From Cordylochernes scorpioides (Eukaryota > Arthropoda > Arachnida > Pseudoscorpiones > Chernetidae): DNA of 64,000 nucleotides. Positions 10,881-24,489 of this stretch are shown one piece after another (position 1 is the stretch's first letter; each line of letters opens with the position of its first letter). The notes below the pieces were generated by a model that was not told the DNA's origin, made no database searches, and was given only the letters and a program-made list of their open reading frames with translations. A program made the position numbers and the translations under genes. The stretch spans positions 136,107,500 through 136,171,499 of the forward strand of contig CP092865.1 in NCBI GenBank assembly GCA_030710605.1, given 5' to 3'.

Positions 10881-13800
10881 AATGGACAAATGCGTTTGTG
10901 CTACTCATCATTCATCTGCCTTTCATCAGTTACTATGAAAGCAGGCCCATTTCTAGCAAAATGCATTTTCCATTACTAGGTGAAGCCAGATGTACCGAAA
11001 CCTATAGGGAAGATAAGGCTAGTCAAAATGATGGTATGCCATTCTAGATGTTTATTATTCCGAACATTAGTGGGCATTGCGCATCCTGGCAAAGGGGTTT
11101 TTATGTGTTATTATTCCGTCAGCACACTGTTATCAACATAGGTTATGGGGGACAGTCATATCATATGTATGGAAGTAAGCAAGGTCATCTGTCTTACCAT
11201 TCATGGGTATATATACCACCCTTCCACTTTCTTCTTTGGCCTTGAGGAGTAGGCCTTCCTTGTGGTAAGTCCTCTCAACCCCATCCTTGCCTCTTGTGGT
11301 GCTGGATTCATTGCTACCTTCTTTCTGCTAACAATACAGTTAGAACATTTCCCTATTACATATTATATATAAAAAAATTGGGCGCCAAGAAGTCGTTTAG
11401 AAATAACTGACTAGTCCAACTCCTAAAACATGCCAGCATCTTTATTTAAGTACCAATCAAGACATTCGTGTGGTATAGTTATACATATACAATCAAAGGA
11501 AAGGATAATTATAGTTAGCTGAAAGAAATATCTTGATACATAATAATTAGTCTATGACATGATGACTTTTGCTAAATTAAAAAAATTACAGAAACAAATT
11601 GTGAAAGTAATTATTAAATAAGGCACGAAATATGTAATGATAAAATGAATCCTTCCATGTTATATGATGAGTATAATATATATATTGAAGTAAACATATC
11701 ATGTAGATAGTGATTAAATATGTTAAGATATAAGTGATAAAAAAATCATCCCATGATAGATGACAAAAGAAACTACTACAAGATTATATATGGTGACAAA
11801 ATATATATAATTAAATATTTAATATAAATATTAATATCATGAATATCAAAATAAAATTGTTGAAATGAATAGTATACGACTATAATATAATATATATGAC
11901 ATAAATAATAACATATTGAATAAGAAAATGTAAACATAATATATATTTGTGCGCTGAGGGTTCAAGGTTTAGTATCTCAGTTAAGTGTTCAATCTTATCC
12001 AGTCTGGAATCACGAGTTGGTCACTGGGTAATATTCGTCTATCCCGATCCTATTGGAGGGTGTGTTCTCTCTTGTGTGTTAGATTCCTCAAATTACAATA
12101 CTCTCTCAACCCAGATGGGTACGTCATTTAGAATCTTGGTCAAATGGAACATAGCCCAGACCTCTATTAAACTACACAGTCCATTTAAATCTAGGGTGAC
12201 AACCGTATGAAGAAAGCTCTCTGTTTGACAGAGAAACTAATCAACTTCTCCCATTTTGTTTGTGACTCCGTTTACCTTGTCTCTGGGGTGTGTACAGTTC
12301 AGCTACCTCCCCCTTCCAAGAAATTCATATTACTTTCATCTACCAATATACTCCCTATTCATTGACCTGAACCCTATAAATCTACATCTTATAAATTTGA
12401 ATTTTATCAATCTGAAATTTTGGTTCTTTTACAAATTCCTTCAGAATTCTACTCCCTGTATAACTGCTCTTAATTCTACTGTCCTCAATACAACACTTCT
12501 AAAACTTTGACTCATTGGCTCGTTCTGGCGTCTCGTTCGCGGTCCTTATAGTTAACTAATACTTTAAAATCTTATCCTATCATGGAACGAGTCTAAACTC
12601 GTTGCAGGTCCTAATAATTACTTATTCTGTCTCTCGAATCGGTCTTATGCTCGAATTCATTCCAACAAAACGTATGGCAGGGCGAATCCTTTATTATAAG
12701 AAACTTCCGCTAGCTATGGGGGATCAAACTGGTACCAAAAAAAATTCAATAGACGGAAACACTTCGTCTAGAATAACTGGGCAATCTCTGCCTACTTGCC
12801 AATCTTACAGGACCTCCCGTCTGGAACACCCTCGCTCCAGCCACGCTAAAAACGTCGAAACTACGGTGTCAGATCGGTTACCCAAGGTCGCGCGGTTATA
12901 CCCCAGGCTATACGGCATGGCTAAAACAAATCCCCCATCCTGCATAAAATTCAATCTATACCTCTTCGTTTCCTCTAATGAGGAGAAGTTTTGTGGGTTT
13001 CCTGGTCTGATCATAACCTCCCACAACCTTCCAGTCTGAGAATCAAGATATGATCATTATCTACGACTCTTAAAATTCAAGTTGATATAATGAAATAGAG
13101 TAACTGATTACCCTAATAAAAGAAATCAATATTTGCACTCCTCTAAAAGGAGACCTAACAAAGTGGAGCGAATATTTTCCTAACAATAGAGTTTTTACAG
13201 TCCTGTGAGGCTATCGTTCCTAACAAATAAAGAAATCAAATTTAAAATTGAACCTATTAGTTCCCTAATCCTATGCTAAAGTAATTTTGGTCTAACAGTA
13301 TAATAGTTTTTAACTTTGACAACAATCATTAGTCATTCCATTCATACATATTTTATTCGCAGACTGCATTCATACTATAGTTAAAAATTGCTATAAATGC
13401 CAAAGTACTACAATTATCTATCAAATAAACCCTAACAATAATAAAGTCTTTCAGGACCAATGAGAAATCAAATAAAGTTATCTAATTAAAACAAAGAGGG
13501 GACTAAAGCCCTATTGACTTAAATAAATGCCTCATACAAACTCTACATAAAAGTTATCTATACGTGGATAAACATTATTTATATTTAAACAAATAAACGA
13601 ATTTGATTGTTAACAATCAAATGTTAACAATTCTAAATAATCTGGAAGCTAACCTACTAAAAAAAATCAGTGTAACTTCAAAAACTGCCCTTGCCTTGAC
13701 ACCAAGCGACTTTTCACGACAATTCTATATAAAGACATACGCAAATTATAATGGCGAATAAAGGACCATTAAGCGTGACACCTCATAAAAGCGGATTGAG

Positions 13801-14456
13801 TCTCTCCCCTAGCCACCGTGGGTGAAGTCACTTTCTTCTTACTTCCTCGTGCGTCTGCCCCCTTTGCAGTAGTCCGACCTCAGCACTCTATTGAAAGATG
13901 GATTTATAGGGTTTACGATTCACTACCCAACACTAACATTCTCAAGTGCTTTCCAAGGATCGACTACAGTCTGGGCCTACTTAACTTCTACCCCTGGCTT
14001 AGGGTCCCTATACTTCACAATTTCACTCTGAGAGATTGACCTTTCATGTTCTCATTAGAAACCTATTTCAAAGCTACTACCTGAAGGCCAGGGATTATAG
14101 GGTTTCTGAATTACCCAACACAAGCCATAGGATGCCTATTAGGTTTGTTGTTTTAGACATAGCCCCCCTCTAAGTTGTGATTTCCTACACCTTCCTTCAC
14201 CTATTACTCCTGATAATAACTAAAATTTCAGATTTACACTAAATAGTTAATTCACAATGGTATACATTATTCTCACTGGTCTTTGAAACTCGGGTTTTAA
14301 CAAGAAATAGTTTGTATAGGAAAAAAAAAAGGAATCCTAATGAAGTTCTACTTTAAAAAAAAAAAAGGTTTTTAAATGAAAAAAAAAAAAAAGGTTGAAA
14401 TCTCTAAACTTCTCATTCTATCGAGCTGATTCTCCGTACACACTCCAAAATCCTAG
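10881..14456 (-). other. Interior 2 of element A, 3' non-coding part
   Basis: Homologous throughout to 28600-32180 of element B in inverted orientation. Short frames survive in both copies (for example 12805-13026 minus and 30030-30251 plus), but antisense frames survive equally well. Conservation here therefore reflects recent common origin, not proven coding. No protein family recognised. Confidence 0.6.
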
Positions 14457-15014
14457 TTAGTGGCGACAGTCTAAGCAGAATTTACACTGTGTGGGCCTTT
14501 TCACCCTTGTAGACCTGCGTAAAGTTAAACTGTTCACACTAACTCTGTCAACTTCCCCTCGTCTCATTACTTCTGAGTTCGCTCTGGTTGTCACCCCTTG
14601 TGGAACCACTACATTAACGGACCTATTAGGGAGATAAGCTGGACCTGTAAGATGAATCCAATGATCTTCATCACTGGAACCTTGATTTGAATTACCATCA
14701 CTAGTTTCCTCCTCCTCTGTGGGGAAAATCCTAATTGGTATATGGTATTGTTTTAACCTATCTATATGGTATTTATCCAAATTCCCAGTTTCTAGATTCT
14801 TCAAGAGATATACAGTATCACCAGCTCTTCTTAGTACCTCATATGGATCCCCATACCTTGGCTCAAATTTGTGACGCCCCTTCGTCTCATGCATTCTCTC
14901 CACTAGGACTAAGTCCCCGTTATTGAAAGTTCTCAGCCTTTCTCTCAGTTCTCTCTCAGTCTGCTGTCTGAAATATTCCAGATTAGTAGTGGGGATTGGA
15001 GAAGAGAATCTCAT
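14457..15014 (-). pseudogene. Integrase C-terminal fragment of element A
   Basis: The frame holds a small beta-barrel-like integrase C-terminal region: FNNGDLVLVERMHETKGRHK, then FEPRYGDPYEVLRR, then DTVYLLKN and KYHIDRLKQYH. This is the layout found after the catalytic core in Ty3/gypsy integrases. An acidic linker and a basic tail (RRSTRVKRPTQ) follow. RT, RNase H and the DDE core are absent upstream, where the frame is closed by TAA. It is a relic of pol that marks the parent lineage, not a working enzyme. Confidence 0.7.
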
Positions 15015-18000
15015 GTATTAATGGGGGCAGGGAACCGAGGGGTGAAAGATGGGTTCATGGCCCAAAAGGGAAAGGAAATGGGAGAGGTACATGTTCATCC
15101 ATGTGGGTGGATAGTAATCTTAGATCAATGCTCTTTCTGGGTGTATTGAAACTAACTAGCCATGATGGTAGAGGCGCTGTTCTCACTGCCTCTACTGTAC
15201 ATCAGAATGAACTATAATTATTACTAGTGTATTATTATTCCAACAGCCTATGACCTTTAAACCTTTATACCTTCATATACACTCGACGGGGTAGTCACCT
15301 TGTTAAAAAAATCTATAATGTCATAGATCAGCTAGAGGGAGGACATAACAAAATTGTGCGAATAGTCTGTTTCAACTACTGATTGTAAGCCTATTAAACT
15401 CGTTCTCTTTAGGTTGGCTCGCTCATTAATCTACAATCTACGTTCAATAGTCATATTGAGTTCACATGGATGCTAGATGTAAACTGTATCAAAATAGTGT
15501 AGTTTTCTAGTTTCCGAATTATATGACAGTTAGAAAAGGAAACAAACATTCTGGAAATATCTCGCACTGGCTACTATTAAAAAAATTGAATGGGGTACAG
15601 CTCTGATCTTACAGGATACCTCATGGCTCATAGAATTGAATCGCTCATTTCTCACTAAAATATTCACACAGGGTATGGAGGTCTCCAGCGGTTCTATAGC
15701 TATTGGTCAACTAAATTAATTAATGGCAGGAATTGAAGTTAGTTTAAATGCTCATGTGCTGTTTTGTCATGCGTCTTTATGTCATCTGCAAAGGAAAGTG
15801 TCGCCTCAAAGGACCTAATTCTGGGACTAACATCCGCTGCACATTTCAGGAAGGAGTGGTCGTCCATACAATAGCAAGATATCATTTTGCTGCCAATGTA
15901 CAATGTTGAGCATTTTCCATTTCGTCATTTTGTCGATCCCCAATCTTCTAGGGTGTTTCTTTAAGCATTTCTTGATGTCATTTAATGCTTCATGCGATCC
16001 CGCCCGGCATTCAATAAGTACTATTTGATCGTACCACCTCCAGGAGACCATCCCATTGCGGCCGAATCATTTCCACCTAACTTATAACGCCGTCCATATC
16101 GCGTAATTGAAATTAGTGTAAAACTCAAAGAATAAGACCTTAATCTCTTAATTCTTTACTAATTTCAGTTGGCTCAACATAAATCTTCTCAATTATTAAT
16201 TTAGTACAGTGGCGTGACATGTCACACTTCTTCTAGTTCTTTCGCAAGCTCGATTAATCCCAGTGAAAGCCAGTTCAGGCGTCAATCCCGTGCTTACCCG
16301 TCATGCATGACTTCAAATTTGGAAATTATTAGACCTGAATATTTGCAGTGGCATCTGCTTCCACTGAAAGTATTTAAGACACGAGGCTGCCTCTTATCTT
16401 GTTTAAATCACTGTCTTTACTCCCATATGCCTGTGTAAACTTTAACCATGACCTTATCAATTCTCAAATTCTGCCTATCGAATATCCTGAGAATCAATGT
16501 TCTTCTTGTCTACGGCGGATTATAACAATAATTGTTCCCTAGAGTTATCTGCGTCGAGTGGTCAGTCTGTACTACTAATTCTCCACTCTAACTCCAGGAT
16601 TCCTTTATCTACTCAGGCTGTTCAAAAATTTTCAAGACAGTTGTTCAAATCCCCAATGATAATCTGCTAAATTTCGATAATTATTGAAATTATCATTAAA
16701 CAGACTAACTACACCTTCCTGACACAGAAGTGTCCAGCATCAAGATATGGCGTACTGCCCATTTCTTCATTTGATGACTGTGTCAAATTACAGCTGAAGA
16801 AACATACTAAGCATATAACTGGTTTAAATTTCATGTAATCTCATCATGCCTTCTGCTGGCAAATATTTACTGTAAAATTCAATACTATCAAGATGGTTTT
16901 ATTTGTCTTCATCCAAAAAAAAAATGTTTCAGAAATAGAATCTTGGAAATCTCTACTAAAGACAAAAATTATACATTTGTCAATTCAGGATAACCTTCCC
17001 TTGTCAGAGTGTATACAGGATATTTAAGATCATATGCAGTTGGAGGCATCATGAAAAAAAAAAAAGTCGGTTGCCTGACGCGTCTTTTTATGGTGATCAA
17101 ACTTCTCTCTTCACGGGTACGCTAACTGGATCTTCAATTCTATTTTCACCTTAAGGCTCATATATCTGCCACTCTCCCAATCCACTATGCGTTAAAAATA
17201 AAATCGATTAACTATCATTCAGCATGTTAGCCCTAATCTGGATGCACAGGCTAGTATGATTTGATAGAAAGCGCTATTAAAATGAAGTTAAGATATTTGT
17301 ATCCAGCAATATTTATCAGAACTCACCTCTGCTGTGAGGAATTATATCAGAGCTATGATGAAAAAAAAATGCTAAGTCATTTCAGTAGACTACTGTAAAA
17401 CACTGATCACCGTTCTAAATTTGGACCATGGCAATCCATCCTCATTTCTCATACTGTATATAATAATTTGAGAAAGTAAAATAAAGAAATTGTAATCAAT
17501 GGTGCTCGCAACAGAATTCAAAATGATTGAGACACAGAACATTATAAATAATGTCCAGCAAGCAGGATACCAAACCACCTTTATATTACAACATTTCCAC
17601 AAAAGTATAACTATCAATAACCCAATAAACAAAACCACAAAATATCTATAGGGCGATATGTTACATTCCATACTCACAAACATCTATAACAATAGCCAAC
17701 TACTTAAGAAACTCTGGCATCCAAACATATTACTGTAATTCCCCTAACATAGGCTCCACCATAAAAGTCCACTATCTAAAAATAATCCTACTATCATAAA
17801 ATCCACTAACCAAAACAGAGAATAAAAGGCAATATATTCCCCAAAAAAAAATGTCTTAAGAAAACAAATAATATGCAAAACTTCCTAATGTATATATATA
17901 TATATATATATATGTACATAGAATCATAATAGTTTTAGCATCAGGCGACGTTATATTTTCTTGATATATTGTATATGTTTCTCCTGTAGAAGGGCGGACA

Positions 18001-18330
18001 AGCTCGAAAGCTCGAGAAGACCAGAGTAAAAGATACTCATCCCCATAAACGTTTTACTTTGATATCAGAAATCAATGATAATATTAAGGTTTTGCCACAA
18101 GCAATGTGAATCGTAAAAGACAGCGGCGAGAGATGCGGTATACACCGCCTCAACATAACTTTCATTGCCTGATAAAATGCCTGTGAAACGGAAAGCATAA
18201 ATTAAAATTCACGATTTATAATAGACTGTTAATCTCAGGATGCGTGGACTACTTCACCAATACTTAAAAATAGTATGGCTTTTCATTAGGTATATATTTC
18301 TAAAGTATAGGGGATGAAACATATACTAAA
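15015..18330 (-). other. Interior 2 of element A, 5' part with Penelope-like insert
   Basis: From about 15250 it parallels 27180 down to 24490 of element B. A plus-strand Penelope-like piece (about 16850-18080) lies antisense to A. It contains GTAGAAGGGCGGACAAGCTC followed by GAAAGC, and a short piece of the GIY-YIG reading frame that ends near 17020. About 860 bp there (17023-17880) differ from the corresponding part of B. Confidence 0.6.
15827..16051 (-). CDS. Conserved 74-codon frame in element A, unknown
   Basis: The product starts MVSWRWYDQIVLIECRAGSH and ends MCSGC. The counterpart in element B (26378-26602) differs at only a few residues and is in the same orientation relative to its element. 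It lies about 2.3 kb downstream of the primer-binding site. A second short frame just upstream begins MDGVIS and would carry WVDMIRPQWDGLL if not stopped in this copy. Such a 5' position would suit a gag remnant, but I recognise no domain. Confidence 0.3.
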   Translation of the reverse strand: MVSWRWYDQIVLIECRAGSHEALNDIKKCLKKHPRRLGIDKMTKWKMLNIVHWQQNDILLLYGRPLLPEMCSGC

Positions 18331-18353
18331 TTCGAGCCCCACGTTGGGCGCCA
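18331..18353 (-). promoter_or_regulatory. Primer-binding site, tRNA-Lys type
   Basis: On the minus strand TGGCGCCCAACGTGGGGC, continuing CTCGAA, begins two bases inside the internal LTR. It is complementary to the 3' end of tRNA-Lys(CUU) including CCA over about 23 nt, longer than the usual 18. Confidence 0.8.
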
Positions 18354-18354
18354 T

Positions 18355-19814
18355 TGATGAGTTCGAGAGCATTTCATAAATTTTTTTTTTGGGTATAATG
18401 GAAGAAGAAAGTCATTGTTAAAAACAATGATGATTTTATACTATTACTATTTCCAGATCTCTACATGTCCAAATATTAGGGCGCCAGTGGCTGCAGAAAA
18501 GCAGACCACAAATTTATTCATCTATGGCACATGTAGAGACCTAAAGCTGTGCCGGCTAGCAATTATATGTTAAAAGGGGAAATTAACCAATCAATATTTT
18601 GGCCAAACATATTTTATTTATTCTAATAAAATAAATTTTCAATGTACTACACAAGCAGATATATATATAAGATTTCATGGAAAAGGATAATAAAAAAAAA
18701 AACTATATAAGTTTAAAATTGGGAGGAGTTTAATATACATATAAATGTAAACACACACAAAAAAAAAACCTATTATGCCATTATCCCCAGAATATCCCCA
18801 CCTACCTTCAGCCACCCATGTCCACCATTCGAAAAGGGGCAGGCAAGGCCGCAGCTAGCGGCCTTCGCCCTCCGCAACTCCAAGTCTTTTTTGCTTCTCA
18901 AAAAAGATCAAATTTTTGTTTAAAAAAAATGTCGATATCAAAATTGTCAAAATTCCAAGAAGGTAAATATATCAAAATTGTAAATATCCCGCGTCCCTTC
19001 TCCCAGTGTTGCTGAACTCACCCCCCCAAGCTATCATCACCTTTCTCTCTATGAAAATAAAAAAATTAAAAAGGCATCTTAAAAAAAATGATAAAAATAA
19101 ATTAAATATAAAATTATTAAAGAAATATTCACAAAAAATAAAATAAAAATACGAAAATATTGAATAAAAAAAAAACAATTAATATTGTAGGATCTGGGCA
19201 TCTTGGGGTCAGCTTGGGAAAGGTTCAGGGCTCGTGGTGGAGCTGGTGCTCTGCATGAAGATGGTGGAGCCAGGTCAAGCACCATAGGTCGGTGGCTTGA
19301 CTACAGGAAGGGGTGTCTGAGTCCATCTTGGACTAGCTTGTGGTCAAGTCGGCCACCATCGGACATGTGGCTCGACCAACAGGAAGGGGTGTCTGAGTCC
19401 ATCTCAGGCTAGCTTGGTGTTGGTGGGGCCAGGTCATCCACCATAGGTCAGGTGTCTTGACCACCAGGAAGGGGTGTCTGAGTCCATCTTGGACTATCCT
19501 GGTGTTGGTGGGGCCAGGTCATCCACCACAGGTCAGGTGACTTGATCACCAGGGAGGGGTGTCTGAGTCCATCTTGGACTATCCTGGTGTTGGTGGGGCC
19601 AGGTCATCCACCACAGGTCAGGTGACTTGACCACCAGGAAGGGGATCTCGGTCTCTGGCTCAGTGCTGCCAAGGCTAAAGGTGGCTTCAGGCTCCATCTC
19701 AACACCTCGCAATCACCAGAGGTTGGTAACTTAAATGGACAAAGGTGGGATATGGTTAGGTTAGGTGGGGTTCTGGGTTACTTTGGCATATTATGGTCAC
19801 GAGGTGTCCCAACA
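18355..19814 (-). repeat. Divergent internal LTR (LTR-C) in element A
   Basis: 1460 bp, TG...CA. On the minus strand it starts TGTTGGGACACC and ends CTCATCA. It has a polypurine tract upstream (GGCAGGGAGGAT, 19815-19826) and a primer-binding site downstream (18331-18353), so it acts as 3' LTR for one interior and 5' LTR for the next. Only its termini resemble the outer LTRs. It contains an 85-bp tandem repeat. Confidence 0.8.
19261..19656. repeat. 85-bp tandem repeat in LTR-C
   Basis: About four and a half units. Each contains AGGAAGGGGTGTCTGAGTCC and TGGTGGGGCCAGGTCATCCA. The later units are nearly identical and the first are diverged. The block is notably GC-rich compared with its surroundings. 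Confidence 0.85.
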
Positions 19815-22800
19815 ATCCTCCCTGCCAAAAAATTAATTTTACAAAATAAAAAGGAAAATTAATTTCCAACACCGAGTGAGGAAACTTAATAAAATAAAAA
19901 AAATTACATAAAAGAAAATATTTACTACAAAATTAGTATATCTATACTCAAATATTAATTAATCACTCAAATCCACCCTGGGTGCTAAGGTGAAGTGATG
20001 AATGCACATTAAAAAAAAACTCAAAATTCTAAAATCAAAAATCTACAAATTTAAAAAATATTATGGTATACACGTATGCAAATGCAATTCATTTTCTTTT
20101 TCAAATAATAACAATTATCCAATATATGCATTTTTCATAATGTAACAGCCAAAAAAAAAAGTCCTAAAATACTTAAAGGTATCAGGGGGAAAAGACAAAT
20201 TTCAAATCTAATGCGCTTCTTTCTACTAATATTTAATAGGGTAATTCAAATCAGTAATTTAAAACACTTTGATCCCACACACAACTCATTCTGGTAAAAC
20301 TAATTGAATCTTTGATTAAAAATTGAACTGAAACCTTTTACATGGTTAGACTAGTTGTCTACCTAAACAATTCGGTACATTGACCTCGCATGGCCACACA
20401 TAACTGAAAACATCCTTTGTTAAAAAAAAAAATCCTGCTTCACAAAATATTAAACCAAACCTATAGCTTAACCTTAAGGTATGTATACCTCCCTTTTTTT
20501 TAATGACCTTAAAACACACATAAAAATTACCCTACTTTTTAATAATAAACCTTAAAAAAAATTCTTTCGAACCGGTATTCCAGGTTCAAGACCAAATCTA
20601 TAATCACAAACTGACACTCAGGTACTTGTTAGTTTACATGGGATTATGCCATTTGTCCTCTAGCTGCCCAAAGCTAGAGCTTCTCACACCTTCGGGACTT
20701 TCAGGCGGAGGACAAAGACCTTCACATGGTCTCAACACAACTGCTGCTCCCAGAGCAGTCAGAAGAAAAAAATTCATGGGACTCTCTCCCTTGACATCCA
20801 GTGTGTGCTCCCAGAGCACATGACAAATGACATTTCCCACAACCATGCGAGTGCTTTCTTCACAGAAAGAGAAACTTAGCTGGAGAGCCTATATCTCATC
20901 CAGGGTAAAAAAATCCAGTTAAAAAAATAGATAAGTTTGAACCTAACATATATAAACAAAGAAAAAAAAATTGAAATCAAATTTATACCTCCACATGAAG
21001 TGAAGAAACTCTGCCTAAGCAGACATCAGATTGCCAGTGAGTTTACAGACCCCTGATGGTAGATCAAACTATTAAGGTCCTAACACATTTTATATAAAGT
21101 TACAAGATCCTATCCTACCAATATTTTGATTTATCCAGGTCTAACATACTGTTGGCTTGAAGTTTGATATCTCATTCACTATCCTTCATTCATACAAAAA
21201 AAAAAATAAAAACATTTGCGGATGCATTCAAACTAAACTTGAAATCAAAAGCACTGCCTGAACATTAAACAAACAAAACAACTATTCAAAATACTAAGTT
21301 CAGGGAGATAAGCACAATTGCTCTATACCAAAGAAATCTAGTTATGATCCACCTCCATAAACTCACAAAAGAAAATAAACTTGTACTAATTACCACAATT
21401 TGGTCATTCGGTACCCAAAATAGTAATCTAACATTAAAAAAAAAAGTGTGCAAGGTTCATAAAAAAAATAGAAATCCTAACTTCATATATTCATCTAATC
21501 CTATCTATTTAACCTAAAAAAAATATTATCATTTACTGTAAAAGCTATCTAGAGGGCCTGTATCCCATCCGTCCTGTGTTTACAATAAGCGACAAAGAGA
21601 AAACAACAAAGAAAAAAATGAAAAATCCTCAAATTAGACCATATTATAAATCCTAGAATCCTATTTAAAAAAAAGCAACTACTACACTGACTATCCAACT
21701 AATTCAACATTGCTTCATAAAGATTGCTCACAGTGATGGATACCAAGAGAGCCTAAATCTCGTCTTTTAGGTGCTTCACTGTCCGAGACACAAAATCTTA
21801 ACTCCTAGTTGAAGAAATGGATATCTCTTTAATCATAAAAGTAGGTCTTAAATCTATACTAAAATAAAAGTTTATAAAATTACTAAAAAAAAAAAACAAA
21901 GGCTGAGTTTAAAAAAAAAAAGGATGCACAAATGCTCTTACATTTTGATAAATTTACACAAACAAAAAAAAAGTTCAAAAAATCTAGAAATTACCCTAAA
22001 AAAAATGAAATATAAAAAACCTTTGCTCTAAAATTATCTTGTTCATACCATGTAAATATCTCCTTCATACTATGAAAAGCTTCATCATGTAGGTCAGCAT
22101 GTACCTCAAGGGCAGAGCATAGACATGCTAACACTTCTATAAAAGTAAAAATCATTATTAACCAAAAAGAATGTCAAGAAATGTATTTTTTTTCATACAC
22201 TCATATGCAATATTCCTGAAATACCTTATTATAAGATAATAATAATTATAGCTTTTGTTATTTCAAACACTTGAAAAGAAAACATGCCTTTTTATTCAAT
22301 AAATTTCCTTAGAAAATTGTTTCAACCAATAAAGATGAAGAAAAAAAAAAGACATTTAGGCCTAAAAATAAATGAACTTCTAATTGGTTTAACTATGAAC
22401 TGGTTTATAAATATAGGTAAACTTAATGAAATGTATTTCATGAATTAAATTATTAGATCTGAGTATATGTAACCATATATGTAATAGGAAAACCTCCCTG
22501 CCAATTTCTTACATAATGGTAAGTCATTTGAAATTGACATCTTGTTATATGTTTATTATGACACTGTCATAGTTTCCATATTAAAGTAAATTAGAAATTA
22601 TTAACATCATATTTTCTTCTGAGTAAATATATTTTAAAACATCTAAATGTTACAAACAGAAAAGAATTTAAATAAAATATTGTATATAATAAATGTATGA
22701 AACAGGTTTATTATTAGTGTATCTCCAATAATATTGAAAAATATAAACGTGTATTCTCTGTATAAAAGAAAGAAATGGTAATTAATTTTAATCAACTATT

Positions 22801-22864
22801 GTCTGACGTCAGTGTTTCCCATTTCTAGCGCCAAAAATTATATTTGGTCCCAGCACATCTGGTG
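19815..22864 (-). other. Interior 1 of element A, non-coding
   Basis: Bounded by the polypurine tract of LTR-C on the left and by nested element B on the right; it continues at 33917-34356. A-rich on the plus strand, with many poly-A runs. No retroviral domain was found in any frame. Confidence 0.65.
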
Positions 22865-22868
22865 ACTC

Positions 22869-24488
22869 TGTTGGGGCACGTTTTTTGTAACCATACCCCA
22901 ACAGAAGGCGTATGTATAATCAAATCAAATGGATACATGGCTTCCCTCCCACATAGACTTACAGACCATTTTTTTTGCCCAGAAACTTAGACACTTGGTG
23001 ACACCAGACTTCCATGCCGAAAGCTGATGCCTGGTAAAGAAGAAGACATCCAGAGACATCCGAGCTGGAAACTGTTGTTTCATATGTACATATATTCCCC
23101 TCACCAAAAATTTAGGTAAAGGTGACCAGAAAAAAAAAAGGAGAAAAATGGAGAAGGAAGATCTCTAAAAAGGGCCTGGGTCAATTTTAGCCAAGACGGG
23201 GGGGCGATATATATACCATCCCGAGAAAAAGGGAGGATTGTATTTCAACCCATGTGGAAAAGGGGGGGGCCTGGGATCTGAAATTTTACACTATCGCCGC
23301 AGTTGTTCCTCTCTTTAGATTTTTTTGTTTTGGTAATACTATAGGTTCTATTTTGATGAGGCCTGGGGCGTCTATGAAATTGATACTGGAGCCGTTGGCC
23401 ATTTTGATTGGTGTTTCTTTCGGCGAATGAAAATGGAGAGAGCGATGATATAAAAGAAGGTTCTCTGCCAAAAGGCAGGATTCGATCGGAGTCGCTCAGT
23501 GAGAAGGACGATTTTTAGTCGGGCCTGAGACGTAGAGGAGACCAGACCTTGCCGCCGCTTTCGAGAGAAGGTAAGCCCCTCGCCATTATGGCTTAGCCCC
23601 CCCCCCTTTTTAATTTTTCGAACAGAAGCTAATCTATTTAGATTCTGAATGGGCCCTAAAGGGCTTTAAGTGACTTAAAAGGAGTGTTAGGGTCCGTATA
23701 TTTTGTCCCGCTAGAATAGATGGAGATCTAGGTTTCCCCCCCCTTTTGTGTAGTAGCCAACCTAGATTTCGCATGGGCCCTAAAGGGCTATAAAGTAACT
23801 TCAGGTCACCTCTATCTAAATTTTACTATGTAAATAGCATATCTCGTCAGTATAGACATGTTCCCAAATTTTAAGATATTTAAATAAATATCTAGAGAAA
23901 TTTTTTTGTTTCCTCTGTTACCTATTTCATACATAATTTGCCTTATGGTGCTATTCCCACTGTTTAAATGAAATGTTGTATGTTTCTTACCTATTTGAAG
24001 GGCAATGTTACTAATAATTAAGTCTCCCATAAATTACCGGCCACATACATTGCCGCGAGTGTCTGTGTTTCAATGTTTTATAGATTGCCCAATTTAATAA
24101 CGATTTCATGGGTTGTCTGATGAAATTGTATAATAGTGTCGCGGCTGTTTCCATCTTTTAGACCATTGTTCTGACAATATTATATGCTCGATCCTTGCTT
24201 TAGCTCAACTCTTAATCAATTACAGAGTTTTCCCCCCTTTTCTTTTTTATTTATTTTATTTATCCTGTTTGCACAAATTGCATTACATGTGATGATGTAA
24301 AGACATATGCCGATAGTGCATCACTGACAGCTGTGCTGCTATTATACAACATTAAGGTCTTGCTGCGGGTTATATACATGGGGTTGTTGGCCTAAATTGC
24401 TATATATATATATACTTAAGTAAGGAAACTTTAATAAGTCACATCGTGTACCCTCCCTTTTCAACTATCCAAACCGGGGAACCCATCA
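22869..24488 (+). repeat. 5' LTR of element B
   Basis: 1620 bp from TGTTGGGGCACG to AACCCATCA. It is the same family as the outer LTRs of A but clearly diverged. ACTC precedes it. Confidence 0.9.
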
Positions 24489-24489
24489 A

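Noticed and set aside
13818-14039. 73-codon frame conserved at 29021-29242
   Set aside because: Antisense to the giant LTR elements, with no motif. Conservation follows from the recent common origin of A and B.
16214-16438. Frame beginning MTCHTSSSSF conserved in A and B
   Set aside because: It is antisense to both elements, and both copies are recent, so openness says little.
17390-17683. Hydrophobic minus-strand frame that looks like membrane segments
   Set aside because: AT-rich sequence gives Phe/Ile/Leu-rich frames by chance; no start context or relatives in element B.
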